A DNA stretch of 64,000 nt from SXOA01 sp046593355 (GCA_046593355.1 JBKJNY010000044.1:96352-160351), one strand, 5' to 3'. Positions 41,801 through 50,149 are shown, numbered from the stretch's first letter. Notes: generated from the sequence alone by a model not told the origin. Numbers and translations are program-made.

Positions 41801-41985
41801 CCCAGTTTTGGACCTTTGAAGCCGCCATTCCACTCGCCGAGCTCATCCCCAAGGCACCGCGGGTCAGCGACGTCTGGTCCATCGGCATTCAGCGGATCAT
41901 CCCCAACATCGGCCAGCAATCTTTCACCCAACCCGCGAGCATACCGGAGCGCGGGGAGGCGTTTGGGCTGATGGTGTTTGAATAG
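38821..41985 (+). CDS. large exported protein: BNR/Ycf48-like propeller, PIG-L-like region and CBM9-like domain
   Basis: A 1054-residue product, with AAGGAGGGG upstream of ATG 38821. Sec signal at about 1-27 (ending EACAQP). Six BNR/Ycf48-type repeats span about 45-350, each with GWxVG and xDGGxxW, for example LDGGRNW, RDGGKNW, EDGGRTW, KDGGFTW and RDGGRTW. The middle (about 365-570) resembles a PIG-L/LmbE deacetylase shell (RRIRTWRPDVILTEDLSP) but no HPDDE zinc motif is seen. TPR-like helices follow. The last 180 residues (PQLDGKLNDPVWRQV... DRVEICLDIDRDYGSYWKLAVDSRG) look like a CBM9-type sugar-binding domain. Probably a surface glycan-related protein; activity unknown. Confidence 0.87.
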   Translation: MARLRLTYLVFAALALILAAVHEACAQPAASPPQMLADAELTSVCFVNADLGWAVGDRGAIWHTLDGGRNWQTQRSPATCRLETVQFLDAENGWAVGGWTHPYTHQTSGIVLRTRDGGKNWQIIPDLTLPALKVARFFDHKRGWAAGDGSSLYPGGVFRTEDGGRTWIPIAKGRTLGWTAADFRNGDRYERGGVVAGRGGEVAIASMVELKPARTNDLGTRYLRRLVLAGESGGWLVGDGALALTTKDGGFTWSTPPSPLPEAARDFDFRAVAVHGTHCWIAGNPGSCIFHSHDGGQTWQTYRTEQSLPLRSLTFLDENRGWAVGSLGTILATRDGGRTWREQHRGGTRVAVLGIFSEPGRVPLEVFAQQSGNEAYLGAVEIISRFDEDATSREASLPERTHEALLAVGGSQVDTAWRFPLRPAEIARSSEAILKSWNDANDGKSAELLEEHLVRRIRTWRPDVILTEDLSPRGENPLAHLTNQIVLAATEKAADATAYSDQLTLLGLEAWRVKKVFAVQDGDKQGTVNITPGQWAPRTGRSLAESAEQGRSLLGKEIETSPRNIGLSLLVDHLPQQTGRRDVLSGIALLPGGEARRELCDPPGGDLSTLFKAAEKRNNVMQLIGRLDEDSSQGASWLAQVDDLTKGLGDRGAGEILYQLATRYQAAGKSEYAAQLHSVLLTKHPQHPLADASALWLVQYYASSEAGWRQRGATRFSVGLATAELPLEGKQQASGGRKPLDTSARNKAIFPEDQSEAIDVEDVNARGQGVESVKTAAPGMNSEERAGQAIALAKTIEKTRPRLYSDPAFRFALATAHRQHGQPRNAEKLMTALAAAGLDDAWTACATAEQWLAHPTPANPKKLLPCLTAGSRPQLDGKLNDPVWRQVKSVSLQSPRKDDADWPAVVVTAFDKEFLYIGASCRKPKGAVYTADAQPRKHDAYLAAHDRVEICLDIDRDYGSYWKLAVDSRGCTAESCFGDATWNPTWYVASGGDAQFWTFEAAIPLAELIPKAPRVSDVWSIGIQRIIPNIGQQSFTQPASIPERGEAFGLMVFE

Positions 41986-42039
41986 TAGTCCGCTCACTCC
42001 GTGAGCGGACATGCCCGCACACGGAGTGTGCGGGCTACG
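41984..42039. repeat. double-hairpin palindromic element, family A copy 3
   Basis: GTCCGCTCAC-TCC-GTGAGCGGAC and GCCCGCACAC-GGA-GTGTGCGGGC inside an AGTAG/CTAC outer stem. It overlaps the stop codon of the upstream gene by 2 bp and ends 11 bp before the lipase start. Confidence 0.9.
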
Positions 42040-42050
42040 AAGGCCAAGCC

Positions 42051-42902
42051 ATGAATCACTTCAACCCCCGGCTCGTTGACGATACTCCGTTGTTCCGCGC
42101 GCGGGCGAGTGACTTTTCCATGCGGAACTCGCGGTTCCTGGGGGAGCTTTCCCTCGCCGCTTATGAAACCAACGAGACGAAGCTGCGGAGCGAGCTGGCG
42201 AATCTGGATTTGACCGACTGCCGCCTGATTGAGGATCTGGAAACGGATACGCAGGCACTAGTGGGTTGTACTCGGCAAGCCATCGTCGTCGCCTTTCGCG
42301 GCACCGAGCCCACGAAGCTCAAGGATCTGCTGACGGACATCGAGCTGACGATGGTCCCCGGGCCGCTGGGCAAGGTACACGAGGGCTTTTGGGAATCGCT
42401 CGAAGGGATTTGGGACAAGCTGCAGCGCGCCATCGCTATCCGGCAGGAAGGCAAGCGAGCGATTTGGTTTACCGGCCACAGCCTGGGCGGGGCTCTCGCC
42501 CAGCTCACGGTCGCCCGCCTGATTCAGATGGGCCGCCCCGCGCAAGGTCTGTATACCTATGGAGCGCCGCGCTGCGGCGACATGCGGTTCGCCAGCCAGT
42601 TCGACCGCCTGGCCAGCAAAAGCACGTTCCGCGTGGTGAACGAAGCCGATATCATCCCCGACGTAGCCCCCAAGTTCCTTGGCTTTGAACATTGCGGCCG
42701 GTATTGCGAGCTCGATGAGCGCGGACGACTGCTCATTGACACTCCGCAGCGACAAGGCCTGCTGCACTGGCTGGAAGAGACGCTGGAACTCCTGTTCGAC
42801 TGCGAAGATGATCACTCCTTGGCCAAGGGCTATCTGCCCAAACTGAGCGCCCTCGTCCCTTGGAACAAAGTGTCGTCGCCCACCATTCGCCGCGCGGCGT
42901 GA
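42051..42902 (+). CDS. class 3 lipase-family hydrolase
   Basis: A 283-residue alpha/beta hydrolase with no signal peptide. The nucleophile S144 is in TGHSLGGALAQL, the oxyanion-hole segment is VVAFRGTEPTKL (80-91), the acid is probably D200 or D204 (NEADIIPDVAP), and the histidine is H255 (DDHSLAKGY). These match the Lipase_3 family (triacylglycerol lipase-like). The position of a family A repeat directly upstream leaves only 11 bp for a leader after it. Substrate unknown. Confidence 0.9.
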   Translation: MNHFNPRLVDDTPLFRARASDFSMRNSRFLGELSLAAYETNETKLRSELANLDLTDCRLIEDLETDTQALVGCTRQAIVVAFRGTEPTKLKDLLTDIELTMVPGPLGKVHEGFWESLEGIWDKLQRAIAIRQEGKRAIWFTGHSLGGALAQLTVARLIQMGRPAQGLYTYGAPRCGDMRFASQFDRLASKSTFRVVNEADIIPDVAPKFLGFEHCGRYCELDERGRLLIDTPQRQGLLHWLEETLELLFDCEDDHSLAKGYLPKLSALVPWNKVSSPTIRRAA

Positions 42903-42916
42903 TGCCCTGTTCGGCG

Positions 42917-43013
42917 CGGGTCTCTGACCCCGCCGAAACGCCTGACCGCAGGTCTCCACTGCGGGCATCCCGGAGACCTTCGGTCAATCGTGTGGGCGGG
43001 GTCGAGAGACCCT
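42917..43013. repeat. nested inverted repeat, GGTCTCTGACCCCGCC family
   Basis: Outer arms CGGGTCTCTGACCCCGCC (42917-42934) and GGCGGGGTCGAGAGACCC (42995-43012) pair with about two mismatches. Inside, TGACCGCAGGTCTCC (42943-42957) pairs with GGAGACCTTCGGTCA (42972-42986) with one mismatch. Both stems would form one long interrupted hairpin. Confidence 0.82.
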
Positions 43014-43133
43014 CGCCCAACTCTAGCTACTTACTCCTACTCCGACGACGCCACGGGCGAAGAAACCAGCGGCACAATTCAATGAGACGCCAAGTTCAGC
43101 GCGGGTCGTAGGGGCGGTCAAGGCAGCCGAAGA

Positions 43134-43244
43134 GGATAACCGCGGAGGACGCCGAGGTGCGCGGAGAGGATGCATAGCTCACAACCCCTCTCACCACAAT
43201 CTTCGTCTTTCCTCTGCGCCCCTCGGCGTCCTCCGCGGTTATCC
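43134..43244. repeat. inverted repeat, GCGGAGGACGCCGAGG family
   Basis: The left arm GGATAACCGCGGAGGACGCC (and onward to about 43170) pairs with the right arm ending GGCGTCCTCCGCGGTTATCC (43211-43244) over about 33 bp with few mismatches, around a loop of about 40 bp. Confidence 0.82.
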
Positions 43245-43359
43245 CTTTGCATTTTGCTTCGCTGGAAGCGACCGGCATGATGCCTGCGTCGCGGTCATTC
43301 CCAGTAAGTAGCGTTGTGCGTCCAGAACCACGCTATCTCCCGCCTCGTAATATCTCCCT

Positions 43360-43388
43360 GACCGCGAGTCTCTGGCACTCTACAATGG
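43360..43388 (+). promoter_or_regulatory. sigma-70-type promoter, probably leaderless
   Basis: CTGACC (43360-43365), a 17-bp spacer and TACAAT (43383-43388). A transcript start 6-8 bp after the -10 box would fall at 43394-43396, at or next to the ATG at 43396, and no ribosome site is present, suggesting a leaderless mRNA. Confidence 0.5.
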
Positions 43389-43395
43389 CGGCACT

Positions 43396-46300
43396 ATGCC
43401 CAGCCCTAAACCGCTCCAGCCGCGGCAGCTCGATGATCCGCCGAAGAAGCCCGGACGATCCTTCCTCTCGCTCACGCCGGGCAAAGTGCGGCTGGGATTT
43501 GTCGTCGCCGCGCTCCTCACTTGCATCGGCCTGTTCCTATTTCCCCGGAAGGATCTGGCGGAGATCGCCCGGCTCAAGGAAAAGGCCATCGGACTGGCGG
43601 AAAATTGGGAGTCGGCTGAGGCGGACGAAGTGCTGTTGCAGCTCGACAAGCTGGTCCCGAATGATCCCTTTATCCTCCGCAATCTGGCGGTCGTGCGGCT
43701 CAATCGGTTCGACCGGCAGAACGACGAGCAAGGCCCAGAGAACCCGGATCTGCCCCAGCAACCGCCGCTTCCGCCGGAGCAGCTTGCCGCCGCTATCCAT
43801 GCGCTGCTCCAAGCCGAGCCGAACGACCCTGTCAGCCATATTCTGGCGTCGCGGGCAGCCAGGCTCTTGCGCGATCGGAGAATTGAGATTGAGCCGCCAC
43901 TGCCGGAGCCGTTCGCCTCGCTGAGCCGCGCCCGTGAGCTGGCGCCCAGCGACCCGGCGATTCTCCTGGAGATGCACGAGCGGGCGCAGGAACCCGCCTA
44001 TCGCAAGGATGAGAAAGCCAAATTGGCCGGTCGGGCCGCGCTCGCCCAAGCGCATCAGGCGGTCCCGGAAAACCTGGCGATTCTCACCATGCTGCTGCGA
44101 GAGCAGGCAAGTCCCAAGGCTCCCGACCCCGCGATTGTGGAAACGCTGGCGAGAGCGGAGGCGACGTTGCGGCCGGTCAGCATGATCATGCTGCAGCGGT
44201 CCGAAGGAAAGACGGACGTGGAGAAGATGCGGCAGGAAGCGTTGGCAGCCGCCAGACGGAAGGACTGGCCGCTGGTTTATCAGAAAACGTTCGGCATCCG
44301 CGAAGCGGCCAAACCGCTGCTCATCACCCGCAGCGATCTGGGCCGAGTCGAGCTGGCGACCCTGGAATACTTGAGGCGTGACTTGGACTCCAAATATCGC
44401 GCTCCCCCGCCGGCAGCTCCCGCTTCCATCCCCGTAAAATTCGTCCCGGCGTCGGCGGAGCAAGCGCTGCCGGTGGTGAAAGGGGTCAAGGACATCAAGC
44501 TGTTTGACGTGGACCTGGATGGGCGGCTGGATTTGGTCGTGCTGCACGGCCTCCAGCTCAGCGTTTTTCGACGCGGGGCCAGGGACGAAAACTGGGGGAG
44601 CGAATTGACCGTGAGCCTCCCCCACGGCATGGAGCATCTCCTCGTCGGAGATCTGGATCGGGACATCGCCAAGCTGCCCGCTTCCGCTGCGGAGAAAGAG
44701 GAGAGTCTGCCCGGCGACTATAAAGCTTCGCAGCAGTTTGAGCTGGCGTTTCCCGATTTTATCGTCTACGGCTCAGGGGGGCTGGCGCTGGTCCGCAATA
44801 TCCAGCCGGCGCAGGCGGCCGCGCTGAATCAGGCGGGGCTCATCGACCGCAAACTGGAGCTCGTCATGATTGACGAGCCTAAGGTTCCGCAAAAAATCAC
44901 CGCTCTCCTGGCGATCGACTTCGACCACGATCAGGATTTGGACCTGGCATTCGCCACAGAGGATAGCGGCGTGTATCTGTGGCGCTCGCTCGGCAACGCC
45001 ACTTTCCAGTACATGGATTTCAGTGCTATCTCCCAACTGCCTCCCAAGGGCAATGTTTTCACGTCGATGGTTCAGGTCGATTGGGACCGGGATCTGGATT
45101 ACGACATTCTCCTGTGCGGAGCCGGCGCAGGGGGCAAGGCCGGACCGCTGGGGTATCTCGAAAACCTGCGCCACGGGCAGATGCGCTGGCTGCCGCTGGA
45201 CAAGAACATGCAGTCGCTGGCGGGAAGCGAATCGCTGGCGGTGGCGGAGCTGGATGGCAACATCTCCTGGGACTTGATTGGCGCGGCGAAGCAAGGGACT
45301 CGCGTCGTTCTCACGCAAACGCCCGCGGCTGGGAAGGTGAATTACATCCAAGACATTAGCGTCGATACGCAAATCGCCGGCCACGTCGAAACCTGGGACT
45401 ACGACAACGACAGCTATACCGATCTGCTTGTCTGGAACACCCGCCAGCCGTACGTGTATCGCGGGTTGCCGCGGGGCCAGTTCGCCGCGGCCGAACTGGG
45501 ACTGCCGATAGGACTGAGCGGCGGGCTGGTTGCGCTCGATTACGGAGACATCGACGGCGATGGCGACCTGGACCTGGTGCTGGCCGAGCCGGACCTGCTG
45601 CATCTCCATGTGAACGAGGGGGGAAATCAGAACAACTGGTCGGGCATTCGCCTCGCCGGCTACGTCAACGATCAGGCCATCGGCACCAACAACACAGCGC
45701 TCGGAACGACTGTGGAAACATTCTTCCCCGGACGCTATACCGCCCAGGTCATCACCCGCCAGCCGGTGCATATCGGCTTGGGGAAGGAAAAAGGGGCCAG
45801 CCTGGTTCGCTTTCTGTTCTCGAACGGGGTGCCGCAGGCTTCCCGCTTCTCGGGCGGCAATCAGCGCTACGCCGAACGGCAGAAGCTCCACGGCTCCTGC
45901 CCATTCATCTACACCTGGACTGGGGAGAAGTTCGAGTTCTTCACCGATTGTCTGTGGGCTGCACCGATTGGCCTCCAAGTGGCCGAAGGAAAAATGGCGC
46001 CGTCGCGGGCCTGGGAATATCTGTTGATTCCGGGAGACCGCCTTCAGGAACATAACGGCACTTATGACCTGCAAATCACCGAAGAACTCTGGGAAGCCGG
46101 CTACTTCGACCGGGTGCAGCTCATCGCAGTCGACCACCCGGCCGATTTCGACATCTACTCCAACGAAAAGGTCGGCCCGCCGGACATCGCCGGCAAGAAA
46201 ATCCACACGGTTCGCCAACCGCGAAAACCAATCTCCGCCAAGGACCAGCGCGGCCGCGACGTACTGCCACTCGTTGCCGAGCGCGACGGCAAGTTTGTCC

Positions 46301-47172
46301 AGCTCTTTGACAAGCGAATCTGGCAGGGGCTGGTGGAGGAGCATTATCTGGAACTGGATTTGGGGAAGTTGGTCAGCAAACCCAACCATCTCACCCTCTT
46401 CCTCACCGGTTGGATTTATCCCACCAACACCTCCATCAATGTAAACCTCTCCCAGCGAACCGACCTGGCGTATCCCAAGCTGCCGTCGCTGTGGGTGCCG
46501 GATGGCAGCGGCGGGTGGAAACTCGCGCAGGGATTCATGGGCTTCCCCGGCGGCAAGACCAAAACGATGGCGGTGGAAATCGACCCTGCCGTCTTTCCTC
46601 CCGGCGATTACCGCGTCCGCATGGTCACCTCCGCGGAAATCTACTGGGACGATGTCTTCTTCACTGTCGATGAGCCGGCGGCTGAGATAACCGAGACGCC
46701 CCTGGAGCTGGCCTCGGCCCACCTCCACTACCGCGGCTTCTCCCGCGAGTTGCCGCGAGAGGCCAGCGCCCCACAGCTCTATGATTACTCCCAGGTCAAC
46801 AAGGCCCCCATGTGGGCCCCCATGCAAGGCAAATTCACCCGTTACGGCGACGTCCGCGAACTGCTGTCCGAAACCGACGACTGCATGGTGATCCTCGGCT
46901 CCGGCGACGAAATGACCGTCCGCTTCCACGCGCCGCAAAAGCCCCTCCCCGCCGGCTGGAAGCGAGACTTCCTGCTGTACAGCGTCGGCTGGGATAAAGA
47001 CTGCGACATGAACACCATCCACGGCACCACCACCGACCCGCTGCCGTACAACGCCATGCCGAGCTATCCCTACCCGCCGGACCAACCCTTTCCGCAGGAC
47101 GAGAAGCACGAAGAATATCTGCGGAAGTGGCAAACGCGGGAACAGAGCTTCAAGGCGTTCTGGAAAATGTAG
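43396..47172 (+). CDS. large membrane-anchored FG-GAP/UnbV protein (CRTAC1-like)
   Basis: A 1258-residue protein. One transmembrane helix lies at about 32-49, and TPR-like helices run from about 55 to 320 (LDKLVPNDPFILRNLAVVRLNR). An FG-GAP/VCBS propeller covers about 365-740, with calcium loops such as DVDLDGRLD, DFDHDQDLD, DWDRDLDYD, DYDNDSYTD and DIDGDGDLD. A UnbV-like segment follows (NWSGIRLAGYVNDQAIGTN... HIGLGKEKGAS), then a 400-residue C-terminal part with SCPFIYTWTGEKFEFFTDCLW. It is a larger relative of the protein at 11335-13206 but is not next to a cytochrome. Extracytoplasmic; function unknown. Confidence 0.9.
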   Translation: MPSPKPLQPRQLDDPPKKPGRSFLSLTPGKVRLGFVVAALLTCIGLFLFPRKDLAEIARLKEKAIGLAENWESAEADEVLLQLDKLVPNDPFILRNLAVVRLNRFDRQNDEQGPENPDLPQQPPLPPEQLAAAIHALLQAEPNDPVSHILASRAARLLRDRRIEIEPPLPEPFASLSRARELAPSDPAILLEMHERAQEPAYRKDEKAKLAGRAALAQAHQAVPENLAILTMLLREQASPKAPDPAIVETLARAEATLRPVSMIMLQRSEGKTDVEKMRQEALAAARRKDWPLVYQKTFGIREAAKPLLITRSDLGRVELATLEYLRRDLDSKYRAPPPAAPASIPVKFVPASAEQALPVVKGVKDIKLFDVDLDGRLDLVVLHGLQLSVFRRGARDENWGSELTVSLPHGMEHLLVGDLDRDIAKLPASAAEKEESLPGDYKASQQFELAFPDFIVYGSGGLALVRNIQPAQAAALNQAGLIDRKLELVMIDEPKVPQKITALLAIDFDHDQDLDLAFATEDSGVYLWRSLGNATFQYMDFSAISQLPPKGNVFTSMVQVDWDRDLDYDILLCGAGAGGKAGPLGYLENLRHGQMRWLPLDKNMQSLAGSESLAVAELDGNISWDLIGAAKQGTRVVLTQTPAAGKVNYIQDISVDTQIAGHVETWDYDNDSYTDLLVWNTRQPYVYRGLPRGQFAAAELGLPIGLSGGLVALDYGDIDGDGDLDLVLAEPDLLHLHVNEGGNQNNWSGIRLAGYVNDQAIGTNNTALGTTVETFFPGRYTAQVITRQPVHIGLGKEKGASLVRFLFSNGVPQASRFSGGNQRYAERQKLHGSCPFIYTWTGEKFEFFTDCLWAAPIGLQVAEGKMAPSRAWEYLLIPGDRLQEHNGTYDLQITEELWEAGYFDRVQLIAVDHPADFDIYSNEKVGPPDIAGKKIHTVRQPRKPISAKDQRGRDVLPLVAERDGKFVQLFDKRIWQGLVEEHYLELDLGKLVSKPNHLTLFLTGWIYPTNTSINVNLSQRTDLAYPKLPSLWVPDGSGGWKLAQGFMGFPGGKTKTMAVEIDPAVFPPGDYRVRMVTSAEIYWDDVFFTVDEPAAEITETPLELASAHLHYRGFSRELPREASAPQLYDYSQVNKAPMWAPMQGKFTRYGDVRELLSETDDCMVILGSGDEMTVRFHAPQKPLPAGWKRDFLLYSVGWDKDCDMNTIHGTTTDPLPYNAMPSYPYPPDQPFPQDEKHEEYLRKWQTREQSFKAFWKM

Positions 47173-47285
47173 GCGGAACAGGCGTGGGATTCGCCTCATC
47201 TGCGCAAATCATCCCAATCTGCGGACCATTTGCCTTGAGATTGACATCCACATATTTTGCTGATTAACGCGAATCAAGGTCTCCC

Positions 47286-48347
47286 TCACTCCGGCCACTT
47301 TCCGTTCTCCATCGGCCGAAGGGCGAGCTTCGCCGGGTCAACCACCACGTGCTTCACCCGCTGCCGTTTCCAGGTGTAGGTGATGTGAACGAGGCCGTCC
47401 GCCGTCTGGATGATGGCGGGGTACGAATACTCGCCGGCGTCGTTTTCCAGCAAGGCGGCTGCCTGCCAGGTCTTGCCATCGCTGGAAGCGGCCAGGTTGA
47501 GCGGGCTGCGGCCGGTGGCGGTGTGGTTGTAGACGAGGAGATGCCGGCCATTCTTCAGGGTGACGGCATCGATGCCCGAGCCTGGATTGGGAAGCTCGGT
47601 CGGCTCCAGCGGCGACCAGGTGCGGCCGTCATCGGCGGACTCGGCACGCAAGATGGACCGCACCGACTTCGGGCGGCAGAGAATGATGAGGCTCTTCTCC
47701 TGCCGCAGGATTGTCGGCTGGATGGCGGCGACGGATTTGCCGTCGCACAGCGGCTCGGTTCGCTGCCAGGATTTTCCCGCGTCCTTGGTCCACTCCATAT
47801 GCACGCGCCAGCCTTTGTCTTCGGTGCTGGAGCCGCAGAGCAGCCGCCCATCGGCCAGCGGGATGGGTTTGTTTTTGATGGGTCCGGCGATGTTATCCGG
47901 CAGACGTGTGGGCTGGCTCCACGACTTGCCGCCGTCCGCGGACTTGATGCTCATTCCCCACCACGAGCTGGGGCTTGGGCCAACTTTGTAGAAGAGCAGC
48001 AGCGGCCCCTCGGGCATCGGAAAGAGCACGGGGTTCCAGCAGGGATACCGAACCGTGTCCGACTCTTTGCCGGTCGCCACCTCTTGCACTTCGCTCCAGC
48101 CCTCCTTGCCGCGGCGGGAAATCCAAATTCCCACGTCCTTGTTCTTTTCCGCGGTGCCGCCGAACCAGGCAGCGACAAGCCCCTCGCTCGTCTCGGCAAT
48201 CGTGGAAGCGTGACACTCCGGGAAGGAGGCCTTCTCGTAGATGAACTCGCTGCTCAGGACGCCCGGTTCCGCGCCGCTGGCAGCACCGGTAGCGAACCAG
48301 CCAAGGAGGGCCGTGATGCACAAGATTGTGTTTGGACGCGAGTTCAT
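47286..48347 (-). CDS. exported sialidase/BNR-family protein
   Basis: A 353-residue product from ATG 48347 (MNSRPNTILCITALLGWFATGAASGAE), with a Sec signal. An upstream in-frame start at 48506 is rejected because residues before MNSRP are encoded by a copy of the GGCAGGCTGGAAGCC repeat. The body has the sialidase propeller pattern with Asp boxes SADGGKSW, TKDAGKSW and SADDGRTW, plus CHASTIAETSEGLVAAWFGGTAEKNKDVGIW. Members of this planctomycete family are annotated as exo-alpha-sialidases, but a sialic-acid substrate is not established by sequence. Periplasmic or surface glycan binding/hydrolysis is inferred. Confidence 0.88.
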   Translation of the reverse strand: MNSRPNTILCITALLGWFATGAASGAEPGVLSSEFIYEKASFPECHASTIAETSEGLVAAWFGGTAEKNKDVGIWISRRGKEGWSEVQEVATGKESDTVRYPCWNPVLFPMPEGPLLLFYKVGPSPSSWWGMSIKSADGGKSWSQPTRLPDNIAGPIKNKPIPLADGRLLCGSSTEDKGWRVHMEWTKDAGKSWQRTEPLCDGKSVAAIQPTILRQEKSLIILCRPKSVRSILRAESADDGRTWSPLEPTELPNPGSGIDAVTLKNGRHLLVYNHTATGRSPLNLAASSDGKTWQAAALLENDAGEYSYPAIIQTADGLVHITYTWKRQRVKHVVVDPAKLALRPMENGKWPE

Positions 48348-48618
48348 GCGAGGGACGCTCCTGATTTTGTGGGCAGGCTGGAAGCCTACTCCACCTGCTT
48401 CGCAGCGTCTACCATCCACCTTTCCGAGGTAGTCCTTGTGAGAGATTTCACAAGCCAGTACTTTTTCTTCCTTTTGGGGTTGAATTTTGTTGACGGCAGC
48501 GTTCAAGAGGTTCTAATCTAGAAGTTCGCCGCGTCGCCGCGAACGAATCTAGTTCGCGGTCTTGGAACAGAGAGAGCGTTTCCTAGTCACAGCCGGTTCT
48601 TAGGCGGAGGGATGTCTC

Positions 48619-49044
48619 ATGCAGGTGCGCGAAATATTGAGCGACAAGGGGCGCACGGTCTATACGTGCGGCCCCAATGATTCGCTGGCCGACGTGGTCG
48701 AGCTGCTGGTGGGCTACAACTGCGGCTCGCTGGTCGTGAGCGAGAATGGGGATATGGTGGGCATCATTACGGAGCGGGACATCCTGCGGGCTTGCGCCCT
48801 GACGCGCCAGTCGCTGGCAGTCCTGAGCGTGCGCGACCGGATGACTCGCTGCCCGGTCACGGCCACTCCCGATGACGAGATTGCCGATACGATGGGCGCG
48901 ATGACGGAACACCGCATCCGGCACCTGCCCGTCATTGACGGCGGGCGGCTCGTCGGTGTTGTCTCCATCGGCGACGTGGTGAAGGCGCAGCACAACGAAC
49001 TGTGCCGGGAAAATCACTACCTTAAGAGCTATATCTTGGGCTAA
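48619..49044 (+). CDS. tandem CBS-domain protein
   Basis: A 141-residue cytoplasmic protein made of two CBS motifs: residues about 1-60 (VREILSDKGRTVYTCGPNDSLADVVELLVGYNCGSLVV... MVGIITERDILRA) and about 70-130 (VRDRMTRCPVTATPDDEIADTMGAMTEHRIRHLPVIDGGRLVGVVSIGDVVKA). CBS pairs bind adenine nucleotides and usually regulate a partner. It is a standalone form here, with GGAGGG upstream. The partner is unknown. Confidence 0.93.
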   Translation: MQVREILSDKGRTVYTCGPNDSLADVVELLVGYNCGSLVVSENGDMVGIITERDILRACALTRQSLAVLSVRDRMTRCPVTATPDDEIADTMGAMTEHRIRHLPVIDGGRLVGVVSIGDVVKAQHNELCRENHYLKSYILG

Positions 49045-49126
49045 GCTCGCCGACGAAAAAACCCAATTGCGTGTGGAAAAATGGGTGGCACGCCCACGCA
49101 GAGCCGTGGACGTGGCACCCCGCCGC

Positions 49127-50149
49127 TTAGAACTTCATATCCACGGTCATGGAATCCGCCCGATGGCCCATGCGGCTGAAGTTGTTGCGGTTCATCACAT
49201 AGGGCATAAACTTGACGCTTCCATCGGCGAAAACGCAGTTCATTCCGGAGGAGTGTGCGGAACCAAAGTGGTATCCGATGTTGCCCACGGTGCCGCTATT
49301 CTGATCTGTCTGGGCGCGGCTGTCCTGGCCGAACGGGGCCGAACTGAGCCGCATGATGTCGGGACTCCAACCGTCCGTCCAGCCCCGATCGTCGTGAAAG
49401 GGTCCGGCTTTGTACTCGGTGGGAATCAGCCGCTTTTCGGCAATCATCACGGTATTGCTGGTGCCGTCCCTGATGTGGGTGAGTTTGATCGGGTCGGTGC
49501 CGCCCACGCCGGCTCCCGTGCCGCCGTTGGCGGCAAAGTTCCAATTGGTGCGAACAATGACCCCCGAATACGTCTGGCCGGTGGCGGAGCCGATGTTAAT
49601 GGAGTTGCCGGGGAACAGCGTGGCATATTGGCTGGCATCGGTGTCGGTAAGATTCAAGTCGTTCGAGGGGGTGCAGGCCGCGTAGTCAATCAAAACCCGG
49701 CCGAGATACCTGGCGTTTTGCCGGCGGGTCGGACAAAAGTACATTTCCATGGGTGAGCCCATGATGAGCAATTGCGTTTCGGCGTCATTGGCCCCGCGCT
49801 GGCTGCGGACATTGGTGTTTTCGAAGAAGGGCAGTATCTGGAATGGCCAACCCGCCCCTTGCTTGTCCGGGCCATAAATAGTGCCGTAGCTGGTCTGATA
49901 ATTGGGGAGGTACGGGTCCGGCATGTCCCCCCCCGTGGGCAGTACCTTCAGCGAGTTTTCGTGCAGATGGATGGCCTTGGCGATCTGAGCCAGGTTGTTG
50001 CTGCACTGGGTGCGGCGCGCCGACTCGCGGGCGAACTGCACCGCCGGCAGCAGCAGGGCCACCAGGATGCCGATGATGGCGATGACCACCAGCAGTTCAA
50101 CGAGCGTAAACGCTCGCCGGCGGGAAAAAACGCGGGGAACAATGACCAT
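49127..50149 (-). CDS. DUF1559 pseudopilin-like protein
   Basis: A 340-residue DUF1559 protein: RRRAFTLVELLVVIAIIG with the prepilin signature after a 12-residue basic leader, FARESARRTQCSNNLAQIA, and the C-terminal H-X9-DG motif (HSSGMNCVFADGSVKF). Preceded on the same strand by a small lipoprotein gene 102 bp upstream, echoing the DUF1559/lipoprotein pairing at 5980-7499 and 9113-10618, although here the lipoprotein comes first. Function unknown. Confidence 0.94.
   Translation of the reverse strand: MVIVPRVFSRRRAFTLVELLVVIAIIGILVALLLPAVQFARESARRTQCSNNLAQIAKAIHLHENSLKVLPTGGDMPDPYLPNYQTSYGTIYGPDKQGAGWPFQILPFFENTNVRSQRGANDAETQLLIMGSPMEMYFCPTRRQNARYLGRVLIDYAACTPSNDLNLTDTDASQYATLFPGNSINIGSATGQTYSGVIVRTNWNFAANGGTGAGVGGTDPIKLTHIRDGTSNTVMIAEKRLIPTEYKAGPFHDDRGWTDGWSPDIMRLSSAPFGQDSRAQTDQNSGTVGNIGYHFGSAHSSGMNCVFADGSVKFMPYVMNRNNFSRMGHRADSMTVDMKF

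Larger units (their letters stand above)
42903..43395. other. 493-bp intergenic region with two large inverted repeats and a promoter
   Basis: No gene is supported. The region holds nested inverted repeats at 42917-43013 and 43134-43244 (listed separately) and a promoter at 43360-43388. Repetitive sequence accounts for nearly half of the gap. Confidence 0.6.

Noticed and set aside
44773..47199. An 808-codon open frame on the minus strand
   Set aside because: Antisense to the large UnbV protein; no recognisable domain.
48348..48506. N-terminal extension of the sialidase-family protein
   Set aside because: It reads through a GGCAGGCTGGAAGCC repeat copy and would displace the signal peptide.
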